From NCBI GenBank assembly GCA_048497495.1, contig JAFHCF010000036.1:1-20715 (forward strand): a stretch of DNA of 20,715 nt, written 5' to 3'. Positions within the stretch are counted from its first letter, which is position 1. Each line of letters opens with the position of its first letter. Shown piece after piece: positions 7,521 through 13,489 of the stretch. Origin of the DNA: JAFHCF01 sp048497495. GTDB lineage: Bacteria; Pseudomonadota; Alphaproteobacteria; Rhizobiales; Ancalomicrobiaceae. The notes under the pieces were generated by a model. It was not told the origin of the DNA. It saw nothing but the letters and a program-made list of their open reading frames with translations, and made no database searches. The position numbers and the translations under genes were made by a program.

Positions 7521-7533
7521 CATCGGCGCGCGT

Positions 7534-8169
7534 TCAGGCGAAGGGGACCACGGCGAGCCGCGCGCCGAGCCCGATCAGGATCGTTCCGAACAACAGCTTT
7601 CGGGTCGTGTCGACGGTCGGGTGCCGTGCCGCGAGATGCCCGACCCCCGACCCGACGACGGCGAAGACGGTATCGAAGGCGAGACCGACGGCGACCAGCA
7701 CGGCCCCGAGGACGGCGAAGCGCGCCGCGACGCTCCCGGCATTCGGATCGACGAACTGTGGCAGCAGGATCGAGCAGAACAGCAGCGCCTTCGGATTGAG
7801 CAGATTGGTCAGGAGCGCCGCGCGAAAGGTCGCCGCCGTCGACGGGATTCGGGCCGCCGCCGCGTCGGCGCCCACCTCGCCGGGCACGAGGGGTGGGCTG
7901 CGGTAGATCGCGATGCCCAGATGCACCAGATAAGCGCCCCCCAACAGATGCGCGGCCTCGAAGGCGCGCGGATGGCCGTGGAGCAGGGCCGCCAATCCGA
8001 TCGCGGCGAGACCGACATGGGCGGCGCGCGCCGAGGCCAGGCCGAGCGCCGCCACGCCCGCCCGAGCCCGCCCCGATGTGGCGGCCGTGTCGAGAACCAG
8101 CATCATGTCGGCGCCGGGAACCAGATACACCGCCGCCAGGGCGGCGACGAACAACCAGATCTCGGTCAT
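7534..8169 (-). CDS. LysE/RhtB-family amino acid exporter
   Basis: This 211-residue inner-membrane protein has about six hydrophobic segments. It opens with MTEIWLFVAALAAVYLVPGA, and the next residues DMMLVL complete the family's first-helix P-G-x-D/N-x-x-x-V signature. The ALLTNLLNPKALLFCSILLPQF segment around residues 110-135 carries the conserved NPK-AL motif. Members export lysine, threonine, homoserine, leucine and related compounds; which one is not readable. The start is chosen because the first transmembrane helix begins there and a G-rich box (ACGGGGGA) precedes it. It is divergent from an Lrp/AsnC regulator, the classic arrangement for an exporter induced by its own substrate. Confidence 0.88.
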   Translation of the reverse strand: MTEIWLFVAALAAVYLVPGADMMLVLDTAATSGRARAGVAALGLASARAAHVGLAAIGLAALLHGHPRAFEAAHLLGGAYLVHLGIAIYRSPPLVPGEVGADAAAARIPSTAATFRAALLTNLLNPKALLFCSILLPQFVDPNAGSVAARFAVLGAVLVAVGLAFDTVFAVVGSGVGHLAARHPTVDTTRKLLFGTILIGLGARLAVVPFA

Positions 8170-8231
8170 GGGTTCCCCCGTCCTGTTTCCTCGGCGAGGT
8201 AGGGTAGGGCGATGACGAAGACCGATGGTGC

Positions 8232-8292
8232 CGAAATCTACTTCGATGAGCCCAATTTTTGGCATAAGTTGCCAAGTCGAGGACGAAATTCG
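8232..8292. promoter_or_regulatory. Lrp-type operator region: palindrome plus two CGAA/TTCG dyads
   Basis: The 138-nt gap between lysE-type and Lrp genes holds a perfect palindrome TTGGCA-TAAGT-TGCCAA at 8259-8275, flanked by CGAA-N6-TTCG (8232-8245) and CGAA-A-TTCG (8284-8292). The region is AT-richer than its surroundings. The 52-nt distance between the two CGAAAT elements is close to five helical turns, as expected for an Lrp octamer wrapping DNA. Assignment to the adjacent regulator is inference. Confidence 0.5.
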
Positions 8293-8307
8293 AGGAGATC
8301 GACCAGA

Positions 8308-8790
8308 ATGAACATCGACGAGATCGACAAGCGCATCCTCGCCGCCCTCCAGGTCGATGCGCGCCTCACCAACGTGCAATTGGCCGACAAGGTGGGCCTG
8401 ACCGCCTCGCCGTGTCTTCGACGGGTTCGTCTGCTCGAGGAGGCCGGTGTGATCCGGGGCTATCGCGCCACGCTCGACCGAAAGGAACTGGGGCTGGGCC
8501 TGACCGTCTTCGTCGACGTCAAGGTGGAACGGCACGGGGATCAGGCGGCCGGCGCCTTCGAGGCGGCGATCCGCGACGTGCCCGAGGTGGTCTCCTGCCA
8601 CCTCGTCTCGGGCGCGGCGGATTTCCTGCTCCAAGTGGTGGTGGCCGATCTCCCCGCCTACGAACGGCTCTTGCTCGGCATCCTGCTCAAGCTGCCGGGC
8701 GTGAGCGACATCCGCAGCAACTTCGCCATTCGCGCGATCAAGGACGAAGCGGCGCTTCCCCTCGACCATCTGCCCTCTCGGCGGCCGTGA
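8308..8790 (+). CDS. Lrp/AsnC-family transcriptional regulator
   Basis: This 160-residue protein has an N-terminal helix-turn-helix (about residues 1-50: IDEIDKRILAALQVDARLTN, then LADKVGLTASPCLRRVRLLEEAGVI) and a C-terminal RAM/AsnC ligand domain (about 65-145). The ligand-domain signature GAADFLLQVVVADLPAYE is clear. These proteins form octamers and respond to amino acids. GAGGAGA precedes the ATG at 8308; an in-frame ATG at 8212 would add 32 residues and put the palindrome inside the coding region, so it is rejected. It most likely controls the divergent exporter. Confidence 0.9.
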   Translation: MNIDEIDKRILAALQVDARLTNVQLADKVGLTASPCLRRVRLLEEAGVIRGYRATLDRKELGLGLTVFVDVKVERHGDQAAGAFEAAIRDVPEVVSCHLVSGAADFLLQVVVADLPAYERLLLGILLKLPGVSDIRSNFAIRAIKDEAALPLDHLPSRRP

Positions 8791-8848
8791 CGGGCGCCGC
8801 GTTCAGGCCGACGCGGTGACTTGCGTGAGGATGGATGTCGGGATGGCC

Positions 8849-8912
8849 GGCCGCGCCCGCGCGGTGCTTCGGTCCCCTGGGAAGACGGCCGCGCCCGCGC
8901 GGCGCTTCGGTC
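8849..8912. repeat. Two tandem 26-nt repeats with internal dyads between convergent genes
   Basis: A 26-nt unit beginning GGCCGCGCCCGCGCGG occurs at 8849-8874 and 8887-8912 with one mismatch, a 38-nt period. Each unit holds a CCGCGC-CC-GCGCGG dyad. They lie in the 156-nt gap between the Lrp gene (+) and the EAL-protein gene (-), so a termination or mRNA-end role is likely. A small interspersed repeat family is the alternative. Confidence 0.6.
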
Positions 8913-8946
8913 TCGCGAAAAGGCGGTGGAAGAGCTCCGATCGCCG

Positions 8947-10713
8947 TCAGGCGATGTGGCGCGCTTCCTCGGGCGGCGCTTCGGCTTCGTCCGTCGGGCT
9001 TGCCGGTTCCACCGTCTCGGAGCCCGCGGGAACGGGCGCGTCGCCGAGGTCCAGGTCGTCCAGGCGGATCGCGTAGCGGGCGATGAGCGCCTGCTCGGCG
9101 ATGCCCTCGACGTCGGTGCGCATCTCGGGATGAATCGCCAGTTCGTCGAGCATGGCCAGGAGGTCGGGCACTTCGCGCGACGGCACCGCCTTGGAGAACA
9201 GGAAGCCCTGACCGAGGGTGCAACCGAGTTCGCGCAGGATGTCGGCGTTGTTGTTGGTCTCGATGCCTTCCGCCGTGGTCGGCAGGCCGAGCGAGCCCGA
9301 GAGGCCGATGATCGCCTTGACGATCATCCGGCTGTCGGCGTTGTCGCGCATCGTCTTGATGAAGGACTGGTCGATCTTGATCTTGTCGAAGGGCAGCACG
9401 CGCAGGTGATGCAGGCTCGAATAGCCGGTGCCGAAGTCGTCCAGCGCGATCGAGATGCCCTGGTTCTTCAAGGAGATGATGGTCTTCATCGCCTGCTCGT
9501 GGTCGACCACCAGGGCGTTCTCGGTGATCTCCAGTTCCAGCCGTTGCGGCGGGAAGCCGACCTCGGTGAGGGTCTGGAGGATCTCCTGGGCGAGCCAGGG
9601 GTTCTTGAAGTCGACCGGCGAGATGTTGACCGCCAGCTTGATGTGGTTGGGCCAGTCGCGCGCCGCGCCGCAGGCCCGCCGCAGGATGACCTTGGTCAGT
9701 TCGGCGAGGACGCCCATATCCTCGGCGATCGGAATGAAGACCGAGGGCGAGATCAGCCCGCGCTGGGGATGGTTCCAGCGGGCGAGCACCTCGAAGCCGG
9801 AGATGCGGTTCGACTGGAGGTCGATCACCGGCTGGAAGTGGGGCTGGATCTGGCCGGTGGCGATCGCCACCTCGAGGTCGCGCTCGAGCTGGGCGCGTTC
9901 GCGGATCGACATCTCCATGTCGTCCTGAAACGACGAGAGACCGCTGCCGCCGTCGGCCTTGGCATATTGGAGGGCGATGTCGACCCGGCGGACGATGGCG
10001 GTCGGATCACGCGGATCGTCCGCGACGCCGAAACCGGCGAAGCCGACACTGGCGTGGACCTGCAACGGCGCCGGGCCGTTGTGGATGGCGCGGGCGATCA
10101 GGGCCTGCAGCTTTTCGGCGAAGACCTTCGCCTCTTCGGGCTCGACGATGTCGCTCAGCACGTGACACTCGTCGGCGCCGACACGGGCGACGAAATCGCC
10201 GTCGCCGACGGCGGTCGCCAGGCGGTCGGACAATTCGACCAGCACCTGGTCGCCGACGGCGTTGCCGCGCACGTCGTTGAGCATCTTGAAGCGGTCGACG
10301 TCGAAGGCGAAGATCGTGCCGCCGGCGCCGCTCGCCGCCATCGCGCCGACGCGCCGACGCAGTTCGGCCTTCAATCCCTGGCGATTGGGCAATCCGGTCA
10401 GGGCGTCGAGAACGCCCATGGTTTCCGCCGCTTCTTCCGCCGCCGCCCGTGCCTTCTTCATCTGGGAGAGCTCGGCGCGCCGCCGCGCCGCATAGGCGAA
10501 ACCGCCGACCCACAGCGCGAAGCCGCCGGACAGCGCCACCGACCCGTAGGTCGACTGCACGTTGTGGATCATCACCACGAAGTGCCGGAGGATGCCCCAT
10601 TGCAGATCGACGGTGAACAGCACCGCGAAGATCGCCGCGAGGATCAGCTTTTCGACCCTCGGTCCGAGCCGCGAAGTCGGTCGTGTCCCACCGCGCCGGA
10701 ACAGCTTCATCAT
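8947..10713 (-). CDS. Membrane GGDEF-EAL protein, probable c-di-GMP phosphodiesterase
   Basis: This 588-residue protein has two membrane helices (about residues 22-42 and 57-77), a short coiled linker, a GGDEF domain (about 100-262), an EAL domain (about 272-525) and an acidic Pro/Glu-rich tail. The GGDEF signature reads GADEC (179-183), so cyclase activity is doubtful, although DxLTGLPNR and the FDVDRFKMLND metal/nucleotide region remain. The EAL side looks complete: E308 (in EVL), N363, E395, D425-D426 (DDFGTGYSS), K446, E482 and Q502. The likely reaction is c-di-GMP to pGpG, with the degenerate GGDEF perhaps binding GTP as an activator. Start: CGGAGA precedes tandem ATGs at 10713 and 10710. 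An upstream ATG at 10773 is less likely. Confidence 0.85.
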   Translation of the reverse strand: MMKLFRRGGTRPTSRLGPRVEKLILAAIFAVLFTVDLQWGILRHFVVMIHNVQSTYGSVALSGGFALWVGGFAYAARRRAELSQMKKARAAAEEAAETMGVLDALTGLPNRQGLKAELRRRVGAMAASGAGGTIFAFDVDRFKMLNDVRGNAVGDQVLVELSDRLATAVGDGDFVARVGADECHVLSDIVEPEEAKVFAEKLQALIARAIHNGPAPLQVHASVGFAGFGVADDPRDPTAIVRRVDIALQYAKADGGSGLSSFQDDMEMSIRERAQLERDLEVAIATGQIQPHFQPVIDLQSNRISGFEVLARWNHPQRGLISPSVFIPIAEDMGVLAELTKVILRRACGAARDWPNHIKLAVNISPVDFKNPWLAQEILQTLTEVGFPPQRLELEITENALVVDHEQAMKTIISLKNQGISIALDDFGTGYSSLHHLRVLPFDKIKIDQSFIKTMRDNADSRMIVKAIIGLSGSLGLPTTAEGIETNNNADILRELGCTLGQGFLFSKAVPSREVPDLLAMLDELAIHPEMRTDVEGIAEQALIARYAIRLDDLDLGDAPVPAGSETVEPASPTDEAEAPPEEARHIA

Positions 10714-10786
10714 CTGTCGTTCTCCGCGCGAGGATCTGCGCCGCGACGTATTCCCTACAAATCTTCCGCCCACTTTAGTCCGCTGG

Positions 10787-10816
10787 ATTTAAGGAGCCCT
10801 TTCCGCCATCGGACAA
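10787..10816 (-). promoter_or_regulatory. Predicted promoter for the EAL-protein gene
   Basis: On the minus strand, TTGTCC (10816-10811), an 18-nt spacer and TTAAAT (10792-10787) lie about 75-100 nt before the start at 10713. Confidence 0.35.
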
Positions 10817-10886
10817 CCGATTTGGGCCCTGGAACCATCGATCGTCTTGGTTGAAACTTCGTTTATACGACGAGACGGTGCCCCGC

Positions 10887-10902
10887 GCCGCCCGCCGGCG
10901 GC
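10887..10902 (-). terminator. GC-rich hairpin after nudC
   Basis: A 6-bp stem (GCCGCC / GGCGGC) with a 4-nt loop lies 27 nt beyond the nudC stop codon. It is short and lacks a T-tract. Confidence 0.3.
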
Positions 10903-10928
10903 AGTGGGACTTGCCGGGGTCGCGGCGC

Positions 10929-11903
10929 TCAGAGGCGCGTCGCGCCTTCGACCCAGGCCCGCAGCAGGTGATGGGCCACCGCGATCGGCGGCGGCGCGAA
11001 GAGCCCCCGCGGATGGTCGCCGCCGAGGAGCAGGGCGGCCTCGGCGCGCGAGAACCACCGACAGTCCTCGAGCTCGCTCTCGTCGCGGCGGATCTCGTCG
11101 GAGAGCGCCTCGGCCACCACCCCGATCATCAGGGACGCCGGAAAAGGCCAGGGTTCGGAGGCGAAATAGGTGACCGGCCCGACGGCGATGCCGGCCTCCT
11201 CCGCCGTCTCGCGCCGGACCGCCGCCTCGATCGTCTCGCCCGGCTCCATGAAGCCGGCGAGGCAGGACCACATGCCCGGCGTGAAGCGCGCCTGTCGGCC
11301 GAGCAGACAGCGCTCGCCGTCGGTGACCATCATGATCACCACCGGGTCGGTGCGCGGGAAATGTTCCGCCCCGCAGGACGGGCACACCCGCTTCCAGCCG
11401 GCCGAGGCCATCTCGGCGCGCGCCCCGCAGCGGGCGCAGAAGCGATGGGTGGAATGCCAATAGAGCGCGGCGCGGCCCTGCGCGATGGCGCCGTATTCCT
11501 CCGCCGCCAGCGTGCCGGCCAGCGCCAGGGCGCGCAGGTCCGCCGCCTCGGCGTCGCCGAGCTCGGCGAGGCCGGCCTCGTCGAGGCGGGTGCGGACGGC
11601 GAACCACGGCGCCCCATGGCCCGCGTCCTCGCTCTCTTCCGCCGGCGCCAGCCCGAGGAAGACCGGCCGCTCGAAGAGCGCGCCGAGGGCCGCGGCGGCA
11701 TTCCGGTCGACGAAGGCGGTCGGCGCATCCCCGCCGCTTCGCCTCACCATCGGTCGATCGCCCGCCACCACCAGGAACCGCGCGTCGTCGCGCGCCAGGA
11801 GCGCCGCCATCGCCGCCGCGTCGTCGCGCAGGTCGGAGCGCCGGTCGAGACGGTTGGCGGCGAAGCGGAAACGCGCCGAAGGCTCGTCGCGGGCGTCGGA
11901 CAT
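10929..11903 (-). CDS. nudC: NAD(+) diphosphatase / NAD-decapping hydrolase NudC
   Basis: This 324-residue Nudix hydrolase splits NAD(H) to NMN(H) and AMP and, in characterised relatives, removes NAD caps from RNA 5' ends. The four zinc cysteines are C156, C159, C174 and C177. The Nudix box runs G217-I239 (GFMEPGET, then REtAEEAG). The NADH-pyrophosphatase signature after it reads SEPWPFPAS (249-257), with Glu where Gln is usual. The N-terminal domain (1-130) is the divergent NudC-specific half. ATG 11903 is chosen over an in-frame GTG at 11912 because GAGGAGG lies 8 nt before it. The HIT gene is 55 nt upstream on the same strand, separated by a strong hairpin. Confidence 0.92.
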   Translation of the reverse strand: MSDARDEPSARFRFAANRLDRRSDLRDDAAAMAALLARDDARFLVVAGDRPMVRRSGGDAPTAFVDRNAAAALGALFERPVFLGLAPAEESEDAGHGAPWFAVRTRLDEAGLAELGDAEAADLRALALAGTLAAEEYGAIAQGRAALYWHSTHRFCARCGARAEMASAGWKRVCPSCGAEHFPRTDPVVIMMVTDGERCLLGRQARFTPGMWSCLAGFMEPGETIEAAVRRETAEEAGIAVGPVTYFASEPWPFPASLMIGVVAEALSDEIRRDESELEDCRWFSRAEAALLLGGDHPRGLFAPPPIAVAHHLLRAWVEGATRL

Positions 11904-11920
11904 CGGATTCACCTCCTCGT

Positions 11921-11950
11921 GCCGGGTCGCGCGCCTCGCGAGGACCCGGC
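11921..11950 (-). terminator. Hairpin between the HIT gene and nudC
   Basis: A perfect 8-bp stem (GCCGGGTC / GACCCGGC) encloses 14 nt that contain the self-complementary CTCGCGAG. It starts 8 nt after the HIT stop codon and ends only a few nt before the nudC ribosome binding site, so it could terminate, attenuate, or affect nudC translation. Confidence 0.45.
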
Positions 11951-11958
11951 GAATCGCT

Positions 11959-12366
11959 TCAGCTCAGACGCGCCCGCAGACCGGCGACGAGCGTGGTGGC
12001 GCGCGCCTCGTCGAGCGGGATCGCCGGCACCTTGCCCCACACCGGCGCCGGCCAGGCGGGGTCGGCACGGAAGCGGGCGATGACGTGAACATGCAATTGC
12101 GACACGACGTTGCCCAGCGCCGCGAGGTTGAGCTTGTCGGCCCCGGTCTCCGCCTTCAGCGCCGCCGCCACCCGTTCGATCTCCGCCCACAGGAGGGCGC
12201 GATCGGCCGGATCGAGGTCGAGGATCTCGACGGCGCCGGCGCGGCGCGGCACCAGGATCAGCCAGGGGTGGTTGCCGTCCCGCATCATCAGGAGCGACGA
12301 CAGGGGAAGGTCGAGCACCGGCAGCGTGTCGGCGGCGAGGCGGGGATCGAGGGCGAAGTCGGTCAT
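11959..12366 (-). CDS. HIT-family nucleotide hydrolase
   Basis: This 135-residue histidine-triad protein carries QLHVHVIARF at residues 90-99. Aligned to the HxHxHxx motif, H92 is the catalytic His, H94 is the third His, and Q90 replaces the first, as is common in this proteobacterial subgroup. The downstream DPAWPAPVWG is also typical. Relatives cleave dinucleoside polyphosphates or AMP-X bonds. It lies directly upstream of nudC on the same strand; both act on nucleotide diphosphate linkages, so a shared housekeeping role is plausible but not shown. The ATG at 12366 fits the family start; the ribosome binding site is weak. Confidence 0.85.
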   Translation of the reverse strand: MTDFALDPRLAADTLPVLDLPLSSLLMMRDGNHPWLILVPRRAGAVEILDLDPADRALLWAEIERVAAALKAETGADKLNLAALGNVVSQLHVHVIARFRADPAWPAPVWGKVPAIPLDEARATTLVAGLRARLS

Positions 12367-12558
12367 GGCGGATCTCGGGGTCGGCGACGGTCTGGACTCG
12401 CTCTCCATAGAACATCTCGGCGCCGAATGGACATCGATTCGCGTGAAGACGGTGCGACGGGCCCCTCGAGAATCTCGTCGCGGCGTGGGATCGAGCGGTT
12501 GCGTCGCGCCGCGATCGGCAGAGGATGGGGGGCGTGACCGATCCAGGGAGGACACGTC

Positions 12559-13044
12559 ATGACGTTCACGCTGCGCAGCAACGATCTCGTCGACGGCGGC
12601 CGGCTGCCGCTGGCGCAGGTCTTCGACGGCATGGGCTACACCGGCGGCAATCTCTCGCCGCACCTCGCCTGGGAGGGCGAGCCGGAGGGAACCGCGAGTT
12701 TCGTCGTCACCTGCTACGACCCCGACGCCCCGACCGGGTCGGGGTGGTGGCACTGGATCGTCTCGGGCCTGCCGGCCTCGGTCCACGAACTGCCCACCGG
12801 CGCCGGTTCGGGCCAGGGCGGGCTGCCCGCCGGCGCGATCCAGTCGCGCAACGACTTCGGCTCATCCCATTTCGGCGGCGCCGCGCCTCCGAAGGGCGAG
12901 GTCCACCGCTACGTCTTCACCGTCCACGCGGTCGGCGTCGCGAGCCTCGGCGTCGATGACCAGGCCTCCGGCGCCCTGGTCGGTTTCATGACCCATGCGA
13001 ATCGCCTGGGGACGGCCTCGCTCACCGTCACCTTCGGCGGCTGA
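12559..13044 (+). CDS. YbhB/YbcL-family PEBP (Raf kinase inhibitor-like) protein
   Basis: This 161-residue single-domain phosphatidylethanolamine-binding protein fold has the ligand-pocket motif DPDAPTGSGWWHWIV (about residues 55-69), followed by HFGGAAPPKGEVHRYVFTVHAV (about 104-125), the second conserved pocket segment. There is no signal peptide, so it should be cytoplasmic. Its bacterial role is not established. GGGAGG lies about 8 nt before the ATG. It is divergent from the HIT gene across a 192-nt gap in which I find no convincing promoter on either strand. Confidence 0.9.
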   Translation: MTFTLRSNDLVDGGRLPLAQVFDGMGYTGGNLSPHLAWEGEPEGTASFVVTCYDPDAPTGSGWWHWIVSGLPASVHELPTGAGSGQGGLPAGAIQSRNDFGSSHFGGAAPPKGEVHRYVFTVHAVGVASLGVDDQASGALVGFMTHANRLGTASLTVTFGG

Positions 13045-13489
13045 GCCGGGCCCGCCCGATCGCCGCCTCCGCCTCACCGGTGATCGGCCGAGAGCGGATG
13101 CGGCATCATTTTGCGAAGAAGTGCGGCCTCATCCAAAAAGGGACGAGACATCAGCGCTTTCCTCGCACTATCATTCCGGCGAAGCACAATCGATCGGTCG
13201 CGTCGACGACCGCGACGGGCCGCGCCAGGCGGACCGAAGGGAAGCCGTGTGGCGGGCGCCCGCCCGTGACGCGCGGCTTCGCGATCCGGGAGGATCGAGG
13301 TGAAGCGCGTTCGGCGTCCATTCGCGCGTTCGAGCGATGCCCTGGAAGCCGATCACGTCGCCGCGCCGATCGGTGTGGCCGGGATGCGGGCTCCGAGGGC
13401 GTCACCCCGAGGCTGACCGGGCGGTCGGGATCGCGGGCGGCGATCCGCCGGATGGGTCCGTGTTCGACGTCGTTGAAGAAGGGAAGATC
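13045..13489 (+). other. Long intergenic region upstream of the hyf-type operon
   Basis: This 445-nt stretch has no recognisable gene. It holds a GATGC-G-GCATC dyad at 13097-13107, a promoter candidate at 13145-13174, and then about 315 nt of GC-rich leader. The hyfB frame is open through much of the leader, back to an ATG at 13337, but the added residues are Arg/Pro/Gly-rich with no membrane helix. I see no clear FNR, FhlA or sigma54 site. Confidence 0.5.
13145..13174 (+). promoter_or_regulatory. Possible promoter of the hyf-type operon
   Basis: GAGACA (13145-13150), an 18-nt spacer and TATCAT (13169-13174) form a sigma70-like candidate in the only fairly AT-rich part of the gap. It would give an unusually long 5' leader of about 310 nt. 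Confidence 0.3.

Noticed and set aside
13103..13115. Sigma54-like GG...GC element upstream of the hyf-type operon
   Set aside because: The spacing between GG and GC is 9 nt rather than the required 10, and the rest of the consensus is poor. E. coli hyf is sigma54-dependent, which made it tempting, but the evidence is insufficient.
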